Below are positions 48,892-57,860 of a stretch of 64,000 nt of DNA, piece after piece. Position 1 is the first letter of the stretch, and each line of letters opens with the position of its first letter. Position numbers and translations under genes: made by a program. The notes under the pieces were generated by a model, which ran no database searches, was not told the DNA's origin, and saw only the letters and a list, made by a program, of their open reading frames with translations. Location: positions 1-64,000 of the forward strand of contig NZ_JAHEWN010000007.1 in the NCBI RefSeq assembly GCF_018598555.1. Reading direction: 5' to 3'. The stretch comes from Curtobacterium aurantiacum (GTDB lineage: Bacteria > Actinomycetota > Actinomycetes > Actinomycetales > Microbacteriaceae).

Positions 48892-49161
48892 ATGAGCGAT
48901 GCGACGACTGCCCCCGACCGCGTGACCATGTTCGGTGCCGACTGGTGCCGCGACTGCCGTCGGTCCAAGGCGCTGCTCGACACCCTCGGCGTGGACTACG
49001 AGTACGTCGACGTGGAGCAGGACCTGTCCGCGGCGGACCGTGCCGAGGCGATCAGCGGCCGGAAGAACATCCCGGTCGTGGTGCTGCCGAACGGCAAGCA
49101 CTTCGTCGAGCCGTCGGACGCCGAGCTGCGTGCCGAGCTCGAGGCCTCCGGCGTCGTCTGA
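48892..49161 (+). CDS. Mycoredoxin / glutaredoxin-like protein
   Basis: Thiol-disulfide reductase, 89 aa. Active site GADWCRDCRRSK with CXXC at about residues 19-22, followed by the thioredoxin-fold segment NIPVVVLPNGKHFVEPS with cis-proline. Likely to use mycothiol, by family knowledge. Stands alone, followed by a terminator. Confidence 0.88.
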   Translation: MSDATTAPDRVTMFGADWCRDCRRSKALLDTLGVDYEYVDVEQDLSAADRAEAISGRKNIPVVVLPNGKHFVEPSDAELRAELEASGVV

Positions 49162-49193
49162 GCGGCACTGGGCGCTGCGACTCCACGCGCCCA

Positions 49194-49231
49194 GCGACAC
49201 CGCACGGGCACTGTGGCGCGTGCGGTGTCGC
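49194..49231 (+). terminator. Terminator after the mycoredoxin gene
   Basis: A perfect 13-bp stem GCGACACCGCACG / CGTGCGGTGTCGC with a 12-nt loop lies 32 nt past the stop codon. It also separates the gene from the fucose locus. Confidence 0.7.
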
Positions 49232-49266
49232 CGAGCGCGAAAGGTCGTCGCAACGGCCCCCGGGCG

Positions 49267-49280
49267 GACATCGGATGAAT
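49267..49280 (+). promoter_or_regulatory. Operator-like site A before the fuconolactonase gene
   Basis: GACATCGGATGAAT matches the stronger sites at 50159 and 60526 in the core GACATCGGATG. It lies 16 nt before the GTG start. The right half-site is weak, so this may be a lower-affinity site. Confidence 0.4.
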
Positions 49281-49296
49281 CGGGCATCATGAGCGC

Positions 49297-50166
49297 GTGA
49301 TCATCGACGCTCACCACCACCTCTGGGATCCCGCCGACCGGCCGTACCCCTGGATGGACCACTCGGTCTCCCGGATCCGCCGCCGGTTCGACGTGGACGA
49401 CCTCCGTGCCGCCGCCCGGAGCACCGGCGTGGCCCGGACGATCGTGGTGCAGGCCGTCCACGACCCGGGCGAGACCACGTGGCTCCTCGAACAGCCCGAG
49501 CCGGTCACCGGGGTCGTCGGCTGGGTGGACCTGACCGCCCCCGACGTCTCCGACCGGATCGCCGCGGTGCTCGCGGGACCCGGCGGCACCCGCCTGGTCG
49601 GCATCCGACACCAGGCGCAGGACGAACCGGACCCGGACTGGCTCGCCCGGCCCGAGGTCGTCCGCGGGGTCCGGGCCGTGTCCGCCGCCGGTCTGGTCGT
49701 CGACGTGCTCGTCCGCGCACGCGAGCACCGGGCGGCCCTCGCGCTGCTCGATTCCGTCCCCGGGGGTTCGTTCGTCCTCGACCACGCCGGCAAGCCCGAC
49801 ATCGCGGGCGGGGACGCGGGGTGGCCGGGCCGGATCGACGACTTCGCCGCGCGGCCGAACGTCGTCTGCAAGGTGTCCGGACTGTTCACCGAGGCCGGGC
49901 CGGACTGGCGACGGCAGCCGGTCGACCGGTTCGTCCGCGCCGTGGTCGAGCGCTTCGGCCCGGAGCGGTCACTGTTCGGGTCCGACTGGCCGGTCTCGAC
50001 GCTGGCCACGACGTACGACGACGTGGTGCGGCGGACCACCGGAGCGCTGGCCGACCTGACCCCGGACGAACGCCAGGCGGTCCTCGGCGGGACGGCGGAG
50101 CGCACGTACCTGCATGGGAGGACCCTCAGCACGGAGAGCCTTGTCCGGGCCCCGGGGCAGACATAG
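49297..50166 (+). CDS. L-fuconolactonase-type amidohydrolase
   Basis: Amidohydrolase_2 family protein, 289 aa, predicted to open L-fucono-lactone to L-fuconate. Seen: IDAHHHLWDP at the N-terminus (metal His), VGIRHQAQDEPDPDWL, LDHAGKPDI and FGSDWPVSTL with the catalytic Asp. GTG start at 49297. The substrate is inferred from the surrounding fucose genes. Confidence 0.82.
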   Translation: MIIDAHHHLWDPADRPYPWMDHSVSRIRRRFDVDDLRAAARSTGVARTIVVQAVHDPGETTWLLEQPEPVTGVVGWVDLTAPDVSDRIAAVLAGPGGTRLVGIRHQAQDEPDPDWLARPEVVRGVRAVSAAGLVVDVLVRAREHRAALALLDSVPGGSFVLDHAGKPDIAGGDAGWPGRIDDFAARPNVVCKVSGLFTEAGPDWRRQPVDRFVRAVVERFGPERSLFGSDWPVSTLATTYDDVVRRTTGALADLTPDERQAVLGGTAERTYLHGRTLSTESLVRAPGQT

Positions 50167-50173
50167 GATGTCT
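50141..50173 (+). promoter_or_regulatory. Promoter with operator-like site B before the FAH hydrolase gene
   Basis: TTGTCC (50141-50146), 17 nt, TAGGAT (50164-50169). The perfect near-palindrome AGACATAGGATGTCT (50159-50173) covers the -10 box. Directly after it, TTTGGTTGCACCGG resembles the sequence after site C. Further on GGTTGCACCGGTGCAGCC (50177-50194) is another inverted repeat. Confidence 0.55.
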
Positions 50174-50208
50174 TTGGTTGCACCGGTGCAGCCGGAGAGC
50201 GAGGAACG

Positions 50209-51057
50209 ATGCAGTTCGCACGACTCGGCCCCGCGGGCGACGAGATCCCCGTCGCGGTCGACACCGACGGCGAGGTCCTCGACCTCCGCCCGATCACGAC
50301 CGACATCAGCGGGGCGTTCCTGGCGTCCGATCCGGTCGCCCGCGTGCGGCATGCGCGCGACGCCGGTGACGTCCGAGCGCTGCCCGACGCCGAGGGGCTC
50401 CGCCGCGGCGCTCCGGTGGCCCGCCCCGGCAAGGTCGTCTGCATCGGCTTGAACTACCGCGACCACGCCGCCGAGACCGGTGCCGAGATCCCGACCGAGC
50501 CGATCGTGTTCATGAAGGACCCGATGACGGTGATCGGCCCGGACGACGAGGTCCTGATCCCCCGCGGCAGCGAGAAGACCGACTGGGAGATCGAACTCGC
50601 GGTCGTCATCGGGCGGACCGCCCGCTACTGCGACTCCGACGAGGCCGCGAGCGCCTGCATCGCCGGGTACGCCATCGCGAACGACGTCTCCGAACGGGCC
50701 TTCCAGCTCGAGCGCGGCGGACAGTGGGACAAGGGGAAGTCCTGCGAGACGTTCAACCCCCTCGGCCCGTGGCTGGTCACGCCCGACCAGGTCGACCCGG
50801 CGGCGCTCGCACTCCGGCTCACCGTCAACGGAGTGGTCCGGCAAGACGGCACCACGGCCGACATGATCTTCCCGCCGGTGGAGATCGTCCGGTACCTGTC
50901 GCAGTTCATGGTGCTGTACCCGGGCGACGTCATCAGCACCGGCACCCCAGCCGGGGTCGCCCTCGCCGGGCACGCGCCGTACCTGCAGCCCGGCGACGTG
51001 CTCGAGCTCACCGCCGACGGGCTGGGTTCACAGCGCCAGACGGTCGGAGCAGCCTGA
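50209..51057 (+). CDS. FAH-family 2,4-diketo-3-deoxy-L-fuconate hydrolase
   Basis: A 282-aa fumarylacetoacetase-fold hydrolase. Family core CIGLNYRDHAAETGAEIPTEPIVFMK (seen around residues 80-105), WEIELAVVIG for metal binding, AIANDVSERAFQ and STGTPAGVALA. Predicted to cleave the diketo sugar acid to pyruvate and lactate. ATG with GAGGAAC about 6 nt before it. Its stop shares a base with the SDR start (TGATG). Confidence 0.87.
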   Translation: MQFARLGPAGDEIPVAVDTDGEVLDLRPITTDISGAFLASDPVARVRHARDAGDVRALPDAEGLRRGAPVARPGKVVCIGLNYRDHAAETGAEIPTEPIVFMKDPMTVIGPDDEVLIPRGSEKTDWEIELAVVIGRTARYCDSDEAASACIAGYAIANDVSERAFQLERGGQWDKGKSCETFNPLGPWLVTPDQVDPAALALRLTVNGVVRQDGTTADMIFPPVEIVRYLSQFMVLYPGDVISTGTPAGVALAGHAPYLQPGDVLELTADGLGSQRQTVGAA

Positions 51058-51842
51058 TGGCCGACACCACCAGCCAGACCGGCACCCCCGGAACGCCCGG
51101 CAGCCATGCTGGTCTCCGCGCCGTCGTCACCGGCGGCGCCTCCGGCATCGGCGCGGCCATCGCGGCCGCGCTGCAGGACCGTGGCGCCGCGGTCGCGGTG
51201 CTCGACCTGCAGCCCTCCACCGCCGACGGGATCGTCTCCGTCACCTGCGACGTGTCGTCAGACGAGTCCGTCCGCGCCGCCGTCACCACGGCCGTCGACC
51301 AGCTCGGCGGCCTCGACGTGCTCGTGAACAACGCCGGCATCGGCGCCCAGGGGACCGTCGAGGACAACACCGACGACGAGTGGCGCCGGGTGTACGAGGT
51401 CAACGTGCTCGGAGCGGTGCGCCTGTCCCGCGCCGCGCTCCCCCACCTCCGGGCCTCCGGCGCCGCGAGCATCGTCAACACGTGCTCCGTCGCGGCCACC
51501 GCCGGACTCCCCCAACGAGCGCTCTACTCGGCCACGAAGGGAGCGATCTCCGCGCTCACCCGCGCGATGGCCGCCGACCACGTCCGCGAGGGCATCCGCG
51601 TCAACGCCGTCAACCCCGGCACCGCCGACACCCCGTGGATCGCACGACTGCTGTCGTCCGCGGACGACCCGGATGCCGAACGCGCCGCGCTCGAGGCTCG
51701 TCAACCGCACGGACGCCTGGTGCAGGCGGCGGAGGTCGCCGAGGCGGTCGCCTACCTGACGAGTCCGCTCGCCCGGTCGACGACGGGCGTCGAGCTGGCG
51801 GTCGACGGCGGGATGCAGGCCCTCCGGCTGCGGCCGGCCTGA
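51057..51842 (+). CDS. SDR dehydrogenase, 2-keto-3-deoxy-L-fuconate 4-dehydrogenase type
   Basis: Short-chain dehydrogenase, 261 aa. NAD-binding VTGGASGIGAAIAAAL, NNAG, catalytic Ser, Tyr and Lys in SIVNTCSVAATAG and YSATKGA. Predicted to oxidise 2-keto-3-deoxy-fuconate to the 2,4-diketo acid consumed by the preceding gene product. Translationally coupled (TGATG). Confidence 0.85.
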   Translation: MADTTSQTGTPGTPGSHAGLRAVVTGGASGIGAAIAAALQDRGAAVAVLDLQPSTADGIVSVTCDVSSDESVRAAVTTAVDQLGGLDVLVNNAGIGAQGTVEDNTDDEWRRVYEVNVLGAVRLSRAALPHLRASGAASIVNTCSVAATAGLPQRALYSATKGAISALTRAMAADHVREGIRVNAVNPGTADTPWIARLLSSADDPDAERAALEARQPHGRLVQAAEVAEAVAYLTSPLARSTTGVELAVDGGMQALRLRPA

Positions 51843-51942
51843 TGGTCGCCCCGCGGCTCCGCCGGTCCGGCCTGGAGGCCCGTCCCGGGTATCGTCGGGA
51901 CGTCCCGTCGCGCACGCGGCCGGGTCCACAGGAGGTGGTGAC

Positions 51943-52620
51943 GTGGCGTCGTTGACGGACGATGCGATCGCACGCATCCAGCAGATGATCGTGAGCGGTG
52001 AGCTCCAACCCGGCCAGCGCCTCCCGCCCGAGAAGGAACTGAGCGAATCGCTCGGACTGTCACGCAACAGCCTCCGTGAAGCGGTCAAGGCGCTCGAGCT
52101 GATCCGTGTGCTCGACGTCCGACGGGGAGACGGCACGTACGTGACGTCGCTCGAACCGGGCGTCCTGCTCGAGGCGGTGTCGTTCGTCGTCGACATGCAC
52201 CACGACCGGTCGCTCGTCGACCTGCTCGAGGTGCGGCGCGTCCTCGAGCCGGCGTCCGCCGTCCTGGCGACCGCCCGCGCCTCGGAGCAGCAGATCGACG
52301 AGCTCGCCACGCTGATGCAGTCCGTCGGCGAGGACACCGGCGTCGAGGACCTCGTCGCCCACGACCTGCTGTTCCACTCGACCATCGCGGGCATCGGCGG
52401 CAACCAGTACCTGTCCGGGCTGCTCGACGCGCTGTCGAGCAAGACCGTGCGCGTGCGCGTGTGGCGCGGGCTGACGCAGAGCGGGTCGGTGCAGCGGACG
52501 CTCGACGAGCACGCCGCCATCGTGGACGCCATCCGACGGCGCGATCCGCAGCTCGTGCAGGCCCTCGTGGTGTCCCACGTCGAGGGTGTCGAGCGCTGGT
52601 TGCGGCGCTCACTCGACTGA
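51943..52620 (+). CDS. GntR-family regulator, FadR type
   Basis: A 225-aa transcription factor: winged helix at about 1-70 (SGELQPGQRLPPEKELSESLGLSRNSLREAVKALE), then an all-helical FCD ligand-binding domain with Asp/His residues (LLEVRRVLEP, HDLLFHSTIAGIGGN, DEHAAIVDAI). Start GTG 51943 has the ribosome site AGGAGGT 6 nt before it. Sits in the fucose locus and is the likely binder of the AGACATCGGATGTTT sites; ligand probably fuconate or a keto-acid. Confidence 0.85.
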   Translation: MASLTDDAIARIQQMIVSGELQPGQRLPPEKELSESLGLSRNSLREAVKALELIRVLDVRRGDGTYVTSLEPGVLLEAVSFVVDMHHDRSLVDLLEVRRVLEPASAVLATARASEQQIDELATLMQSVGEDTGVEDLVAHDLLFHSTIAGIGGNQYLSGLLDALSSKTVRVRVWRGLTQSGSVQRTLDEHAAIVDAIRRRDPQLVQALVVSHVEGVERWLRRSLD

Positions 52621-52721
52621 ACCCGTGAATCCTCCCAGGGAGTCCGGTGTTTCGTCGGTTGCCGGCCCACAGCACGGCGTCCTGCCGTTGCTCGGACCGG
52701 CCGCAAAACAAGGAGAACACC

Positions 52722-53006
52722 ATGGGCGTCATCGGCACCATCATCGGAATGATCATCGTCGGCCTCATCGCCGGCGCCATCGCACGACTCGTCGTCCCCG
52801 GCAAGCAGCACATCTCCATCCCCATGACGATCCTGCTCGGCGTCATCGGCTCGTTCGTGGGCGGGTTCCTCGGGTTCCTGATCTTCCGCCACGACCTGGC
52901 CGACGGCTTCTTCCAGCCGGCCGGCATCATCGGGTCGATCATCGGCGCGATCATCGTGCTGCTCATCTACGTGCGCGTCACGGGCCGCAGCTCGCGCAAC
53001 CGCTAG
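52722..53006 (+). CDS. GlsB/YeaQ/YmgE-family membrane protein
   Basis: A 94-aa membrane protein with three hydrophobic Gly-rich segments: IGTIIGMIIVGLIAGAIARL, MTILLGVIGSFVGGFLGFLIF and IIGSIIGAIIVLLIYV. Full-length transglycosylase-associated/GlsB family. Ribosome site AAGGAG 7 nt before the ATG. Probably unrelated to fucose metabolism. Confidence 0.9.
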   Translation: MGVIGTIIGMIIVGLIAGAIARLVVPGKQHISIPMTILLGVIGSFVGGFLGFLIFRHDLADGFFQPAGIIGSIIGAIIVLLIYVRVTGRSSRNR

Positions 53007-53042
53007 TCACACCCTGCCGGCCTCGCCGGCGCACCACCACGG

Positions 53043-53078
53043 TCACCCCGAACCACGCAACCGCGCGGTTCGGGGTGA
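53043..53078. terminator. Bidirectional terminator
   Basis: A perfect 12-bp stem TCACCCCGAACC / GGTTCGGGGTGA between the convergent GlsB-like gene and the aldo/keto reductase gene, 18 nt past the latter's stop; T-rich on the plus side. Confidence 0.75.
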
Positions 53079-53096
53079 TTTCGGTTGTGCGCAGGG

Positions 53097-54056
53097 TCAG
53101 TCGGCGAGCAGGCCCACCGCACGCAGGTCGTCCCACAGCGCCTCCGGTACGTCGGTGGCCGCCCGTGCGACGTTCGAGCGCACCTGGTCGGCGGACTGGG
53201 CACCGAGCGCGATCGCGGCGACCGCCGGGGCACGACGCGGGAAGGCCAGCGCGGCCTCGGGCAGCGTGACCCCGTGGCGTTCGCAGACGTCCGCGATGGC
53301 GTTCGCGCGGTCGACCAGCGCCGCCGGGGCCTCGGCGTAGTCGTACGTCGTCGCCCCCGCCGTCGGTCGCGGGAGTCCGAGCACCCCCGAGTTGTAGACA
53401 CCGACCGCCACGACCGCGACCCCCAGCGACGCGCACCGGTCGACGAGTGCCGCCGCCGGTTGCTCGAGCAGGGTGTACCGCCCGGCGAGCATGACGACGT
53501 CGCAGAGCCCGGTGCCGACGGCCGCCGACAGCGCCTCGACGGAGTTCGACCCGACACCGACCGCCCGCACCACGCCCTCGTCGCGCAGCTCGGCGAGCGT
53601 CGGCAGCGCCTGGGTCAGACCGTCGGTGAGCGAGTAGACGTCCGGGTCGTGGAGGTAGGCGACGTCGACGCGGTCGAGCCCGAGCCGGCCGAGCGACTCC
53701 TCGAGCGAGCGCCGCACGCCCGACGGCGACGGGTCCCACTGCCGCACGGTGTCGTCCGGCACGGCGAACCCGCCGGACGCCAGGTCGTCACCGCCGCCGC
53801 GCCCCGGGACGAGCAGGCGCCCCACCTTGGTCGAGACCAGGAACGAGTCGCGGGGGCGGTCGGCGAGTGCCGCGCCGAGCCGTCGTTCCGACAACCCGAG
53901 GCCGTAGTGCGGCGCCGTGTCGAACCCGCGGACCCCGGCGTCCCAGGCGGCGTCGACCGTGTCGCGGGCGTCGGCGTCGGACACCGGACGGAGCAGGTTG
54001 CCGATGCCGGCCCCGCCGAACCAGAACGGGCCACGGTCCAGGTCGAGGTCGGTCAC
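53097..54056 (-). CDS. Aldo/keto reductase, predicted L-fucose dehydrogenase
   Basis: A 319-aa AKR. Seen: [18 protein letters not shown] (catalytic Asp and Tyr), [12 protein letters not shown] (Lys), AYLHDPDVY (His), [11 protein letters not shown]. It resembles D-threo-aldose 1-dehydrogenase/pyridoxal dehydrogenase types that oxidise L-fucose to the lactone. GTG at 54056 overlaps the mutarotase stop as GTGA. The frame continues upstream through a Gly-Gly-Pro repeat, an artefact of the 9-bp tandem repeat. Confidence 0.82.
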   Translation of the reverse strand: MTDLDLDRGPFWFGGAGIGNLLRPVSDADARDTVDAAWDAGVRGFDTAPHYGLGLSERRLGAALADRPRDSFLVSTKVGRLLVPGRGGGDDLASGGFAVPDDTVRQWDPSPSGVRRSLEESLGRLGLDRVDVAYLHDPDVYSLTDGLTQALPTLAELRDEGVVRAVGVGSNSVEALSAAVGTGLCDVVMLAGRYTLLEQPAAALVDRCASLGVAVVAVGVYNSGVLGLPRPTAGATTYDYAEAPAALVDRANAIADVCERHGVTLPEAALAFPRRAPAVAAIALGAQSADQVRSNVARAATDVPEALWDDLRAVGLLAD

Positions 54057-54460
54057 GGGTCCACCTGGTCCACGTGGTCCACCTGGTCCACCTGGTCCAC
54101 CTGGTCCACCTGGTCCACCTGGCCCACCTGGCCCGCCTGGCCCGCCTGGCCCGCCAGCGACCAGACCCGCGGGACCCCGTCGTCGTCGCCCGAGTAGTCG
54201 TCGTCCGCCTCGAGCAGCGGGTTGATCGTCGCCTGCCACTCGGCGTTGACCGGGTCGTCGGCGAGCGCCCGGCGCATCGCCCGGTGGTCCTCGACCTCGA
54301 TCAGGTGGACCAGGTCGAGCCCGTCCCGCCAGATCGTCCAGTCGTGCACCCCGGCTTCGCGCAGTCGCGCCGCGAGCGCGGGCGGGACCGAGGTGTGCAC
54401 GGTGTCGTACGCCGCCTCGTTCCCGGCCCGCAGTCGCGTCCGTGTCAGGATCCGCTGCAT
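54053..54460 (-). CDS. L-fucose/L-rhamnose mutarotase-type protein with VDQ-repeat tail
   Basis: A 135-aa protein of the RhaM/FucU-like monomeric mutarotase type that interconverts sugar anomers. Core: [30 protein letters not shown] and [19 protein letters not shown], then [15 protein letters not shown]. Normal proteins end near residue 103; here about 32 extra residues follow ([17 protein letters not shown]...) from a 9-bp tandem repeat. Coupled by TGATG to the fucosidase gene and GTGA to the reductase gene. Confidence 0.85.
   Translation of the reverse strand: MQRILTRTRLRAGNEAAYDTVHTSVPPALAARLREAGVHDWTIWRDGLDLVHLIEVEDHRAMRRALADDPVNAEWQATINPLLEADDDYSGDDDGVPRVWSLAGQAGQAGQVGQVDQVDQVDQVDQVDHVDQVDP
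54058..54156. repeat. 9-bp tandem repeat at the mutarotase-reductase junction
   Basis: Eleven units of GGTCCACCT or variants (GGCCCACCT, GGCCCGCCT) cover 54058-54156 exactly. It encodes the VDQ/AGQ tail of the mutarotase and lies within 2 nt of the reductase start, so unit changes alter the tail length but not the overlap. Confidence 0.9.
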
Positions 54461-55785
54461 CAGTCGCGCAGGAACAGCTCGACGACGGGGACGGCGACGT
54501 CGGGCCGCACGATGGGCAGCGTCAGGGTGAGGGTGCCGGCGGGCTGCCCGCCGAGCCCGGTGTTCTGCGCCCGGGTGCCCGGCGGGATCTCGCGGAAGTG
54601 GATCTCCGACGCGTCGTTGAGCAGCTGCGCGTACGCCACCTTGCCGGCCAGGTCGGGCAGGTGCACGTGCTCGAACGGCCACGCGAACAGGTGCAGGTAC
54701 AGGCGGTTGCCGTTCTGCGTGTAGACGGTGTTCCGCGGGGCGACGAACCGCGAGGGTCCGGCGCCGTACACCGAGCGGGCGTGCTGGTGCATCCACGTCC
54801 CGATGCCGTCGAGTGTCTGCCGCGAGACCCCGTCGAACTCACCGCGACCGGTCGGCCCGATGTTGAGCAGCATGTTCCCGTTGTTCGAGACGCCGTCGAC
54901 GAGCATGCGGACGAGCAGGTCGACCGGCTTCAGGTTCACGTTGTCGCGGTCGTAGCCCCACGAACCGTTCAACGTCTGGCAGGCCTCCCACGGCACCGGG
55001 ACGCCGTCGACCTCCATCGGCTTGTCGGGCTGGTACTGCTCCGGGGTGACCAGGTCACCGGGGATGTCGAGCCGGTCGTTCACGATGATGCCGGGCTGCA
55101 GGCGCTTCGTCAGCGCCATGAGCTCCTCGGCCCCCCACTCGTCACGGCCCTTGCCACCCCAGATGTCCTCGTGGTCGTTGTCCCGGTACGAGAAGTCGTA
55201 GAACAGGTAATCGATCTGCCCGTAGTCGGTGAGCAGCTCCTCGATCTGACCGTGGAGGTACTCGCGGTAGCGCGACATGTCGCGGCCCTCGTTGAACGCC
55301 TCGATCTCCTCCGGCGAGTCGTCGCGCCGGGGGTGCACGCCGTCGACGGTGAAGTCCGGGTGGTGCCAGTCGATGAGCGAGTGGTAGAAACCGACCCGCA
55401 GCCCCTCGGCACGGACGGCGTCGACGAACTCCCGCACGATGTCCCGACCGAAGGGGGTGTTCGTGGACTTGTAGTCGGTGAGCGCGGTGTCCCACAGGCA
55501 GAAGCCCTCGTGGTGCTTGGTGGTGAGGACGACGTACTTCATCCCCGCCGCTCGAGCACGGCGGGCCCAGTCGGCGGCGTCGAACAGGTCCGGGTCGAAG
55601 TGGTCGAAGTACTTCTGGTAGTCCGCGTCGGTGATCCGTTCGCGGTTCTTCACCCACTCGTGCCGTGCCGGCAGGGCGTACAGCCCCCAGTGGATGAACA
55701 TGCCGAACCGGTCGTGGGAGAACCACGCGGGGAACCCCGCGGAGTCGGTCGCGGTCTGCGGCTCGGCAGGTGCGGTGATGGTCAT
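54460..55785 (-). CDS. Alpha-L-fucosidase, GH29
   Basis: A 441-aa glycosidase. GH29 pattern: [24 protein letters not shown] at the start, [37 protein letters not shown], then [11 protein letters not shown] where the Asp is the probable nucleophile, and [24 protein letters not shown]. No signal peptide is seen, so it may act on imported fucosides. It lies between the permeases and the mutarotase. Confidence 0.9.
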   Translation of the reverse strand: MTITAPAEPQTATDSAGFPAWFSHDRFGMFIHWGLYALPARHEWVKNRERITDADYQKYFDHFDPDLFDAADWARRARAAGMKYVVLTTKHHEGFCLWDTALTDYKSTNTPFGRDIVREFVDAVRAEGLRVGFYHSLIDWHHPDFTVDGVHPRRDDSPEEIEAFNEGRDMSRYREYLHGQIEELLTDYGQIDYLFYDFSYRDNDHEDIWGGKGRDEWGAEELMALTKRLQPGIIVNDRLDIPGDLVTPEQYQPDKPMEVDGVPVPWEACQTLNGSWGYDRDNVNLKPVDLLVRMLVDGVSNNGNMLLNIGPTGRGEFDGVSRQTLDGIGTWMHQHARSVYGAGPSRFVAPRNTVYTQNGNRLYLHLFAWPFEHVHLPDLAGKVAYAQLLNDASEIHFREIPPGTRAQNTGLGGQPAGTLTLTLPIVRPDVAVPVVELFLRD

Positions 55786-55836
55786 GAGGCCAGTGTTCCT
55801 TTCAGTGGAGGGCGAGGGGGGGGACGGTCGGCGGTG

Positions 55837-56727
55837 TCACCGGCCGCCGAGACCGCTGGTGACGATCCCCTTGACGAGGTGCTTCTGGAGCAGGATCAGC
55901 AGGATCACCGTGGGCAGCATCGAGATCACCGACGCCGCCATCACGAGGTTCCACTCGGAGCCCTGCTGCCCGAAGAACTGCTGCAGGCCGAGCGGGATGG
56001 TGCCACGGGCCTCGACGTCGTTCACGATGACGAGCGGCCAGAGGAACGAGTTCCAGTACGCGATGAACGAGAACACGGCGAGGACCGCCATCGTCGGCCG
56101 GGCCAGCGGGAGCATCACCGAGAAGAACGTCCGGATCGCTCCGGCTCCGTCCACCCGGGCGGCGTCGTCGAGTTCCTGCGGCACGGTGAGGAAGAACTGC
56201 CGCACCAGGAACGCACCGAGTGCCGTGAACGCCCACGGGATGATGAGCGCCTGGAACGTGTCGACCCACCCGAAGCCCTGCATCATCACGTACATCGGGA
56301 TGACGAGGACGTCCTGCGGGATCATCAGCGTCGCCAGGAACAGGACGAACACCGTGTTCCGGCCGCGCCAGCGCAGTCGTGAGAACGCGTAGCCGGACAG
56401 CACCGCGACGGCGACGTTGATCGCCGTGCCAGCCGCGGCGACGACGACGCCGTTCAGGATGAACCGGGCGAACGGCAGGTACGTGAACGCCTGTGCGTAG
56501 TTGCCCCACTCGATCGACGAGCCCCACAGTGTCGGCGGGGTCGTGAACACGTCGGCCGACGGCTTCAGGCTCGTCGCCACCATGTAGATGAGCGGCGAGA
56601 CGAACAGCAGGGCCACCAGGCAGAGCAGCACGTAGCCCACCGCGTGGCGCACCCGGCCGGTCTGCCGGTGCGTGCGGGGCAGCGCCCGCGGGTTGATCGT
56701 CCGGTTGGACGAGGTCAGTTCAGTCAT
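55837..56727 (-). CDS. Sugar ABC transporter permease, MalG type
   Basis: A 296-aa inner-membrane permease with six TM segments and the EAA loop DDAARVDGAGAIRTFFSVMLPLARPT near residues 190-215. Overlaps the partner permease by 8 nt. No ATPase gene of this system lies in the window; CUT1 importers of actinobacteria often share one (MsiK type). Confidence 0.93.
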   Translation of the reverse strand: MTELTSSNRTINPRALPRTHRQTGRVRHAVGYVLLCLVALLFVSPLIYMVATSLKPSADVFTTPPTLWGSSIEWGNYAQAFTYLPFARFILNGVVVAAAGTAINVAVAVLSGYAFSRLRWRGRNTVFVLFLATLMIPQDVLVIPMYVMMQGFGWVDTFQALIIPWAFTALGAFLVRQFFLTVPQELDDAARVDGAGAIRTFFSVMLPLARPTMAVLAVFSFIAYWNSFLWPLVIVNDVEARGTIPLGLQQFFGQQGSEWNLVMAASVISMLPTVILLILLQKHLVKGIVTSGLGGR

Positions 56728-57694
56728 AGTGCACCCACCGCTTCTGTCCGAGGAACTGGATGGCCGTGATGCCGAGGATGATGACGAACAGCACCCACGC
56801 CCCGGCGGATGCGAGTCCGAGCTGCTGGGTCTGGAACCCCGTGTTGTAGATGTACTGCACGAGGGTCTCGGTGGCGGTTCCGGGGCCGCCCTTCGTCAGG
56901 ACGAACGGCTGCACGAACACCTGGAACGAGGTGATCAGGGTCATCATCGTCGCGAAGAAGATCGACGGCGAGATGAGCGGGAACTTGATCCGCCAGAACA
57001 TCTGCCAGGCGTTCGCCCCGTCGAGCTGCGCAGCCTCGATCTGGTTCTCGGGCACCGAGTCGAGCGCCGCCGAGAAGATCAGCATGTTGTAGCCGAACCC
57101 CTGCCAGACGCTCATCGCGACGACGGCGAGCATGGCCCAGTCGTCGTCGGCCAGGAAGTTCGGGGCGTTCACGCCGACGGTCGACTGCAGCGTCGCGTCG
57201 ATGGCACCGCCCGGCTGGTACAGCATCCGCCAGACGACGACGTTCGCGACGATCGGTGTGATGGTCGGGATGAAGAACAACACCCGGAAGACGTGTCGGT
57301 GGCGGATCTTCGGCGTGAGCCAGGCCGCGAGCCCGAGGGACACGACCAGGTTGAGCGGCACGTAGAGCACGACGAACAGCACGGTGTTCAGCGTCACGGT
57401 CCGGAAGATCGGGTCGGAGAACAGCTGCGCGTAGTTCGACAGGCCGGCCCACGAGCGTTCGCCGAGCATCGGCCAGTTCATGAAGCTGACGACGAGCGAC
57501 GCGAGGATCGGGAACGCCGTGAACACGACGAGGCCGATCGAGTGCGGAGCGGCGAAGGCGGCGCCCCACCAGGAGCGGCGGCCGAGCTCGGCGTCGGTGC
57601 CGCTGTCCTTCCGGCGCGGGGCCGCGCCGGTCGCGACCGCGACCGCGGGGGCGGGCAGCGCCGCCTCGGCGGGTGGGTCCTGGATGGTGGTCAT
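56720..57694 (-). CDS. Sugar ABC transporter permease, MalF type
   Basis: A 324-aa permease with a Pro/Ala N-terminal tail, six TM segments and the EAA loop IEAAQLDGANAWQMFWRIKFPLISP around residues 220-245. Second permease of the putative fucoside importer. Follows the binding-protein gene after 166 nt containing hairpins. Confidence 0.93.
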   Translation of the reverse strand: MTTIQDPPAEAALPAPAVAVATGAAPRRKDSGTDAELGRRSWWGAAFAAPHSIGLVVFTAFPILASLVVSFMNWPMLGERSWAGLSNYAQLFSDPIFRTVTLNTVLFVVLYVPLNLVVSLGLAAWLTPKIRHRHVFRVLFFIPTITPIVANVVVWRMLYQPGGAIDATLQSTVGVNAPNFLADDDWAMLAVVAMSVWQGFGYNMLIFSAALDSVPENQIEAAQLDGANAWQMFWRIKFPLISPSIFFATMMTLITSFQVFVQPFVLTKGGPGTATETLVQYIYNTGFQTQQLGLASAGAWVLFVIILGITAIQFLGQKRWVHYD

Positions 57695-57739
57695 GCGACG
57701 ACCTCCTCGTCGTTCGCGCGGTCCTGGTCAGGGGATGGG

Positions 57740-57842
57740 ACGGACCGGGAGGCGCGGGGCGGGGTCGACCCGCGCCTCCGCAGGCTCCGTCGGCGCGGCC
57801 CGCGCAACGCTTCGCGTCGCTCGAAGCGGGCCGCGCCCGTCC
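57740..57842 (-). other. Hairpins between binding-protein and permease genes
   Basis: No gene lies here. GGGAGGCGCGGG (57748 on) pairs with CCCGCGCCTCCG (57768-57779), and GCGCGGCCCGC (57793 on) pairs with GCGGGCCGCGC near 57826-57836. Such hairpins often protect the upstream binding-protein mRNA or reduce permease expression. GGGAGGCGCGG is shared with other palindromes of the window. Confidence 0.55.
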
Positions 57843-57860
57843 GTCAGGGGGTGACGCCCG

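Noticed and set aside
54057-54239. Collagen-like GGPGGP N-terminus of the aldo/keto reductase
   Set aside because: It is the out-of-frame reading of the 9-bp repeat that codes for the mutarotase tail. The GTG at 54056 is the supported start.
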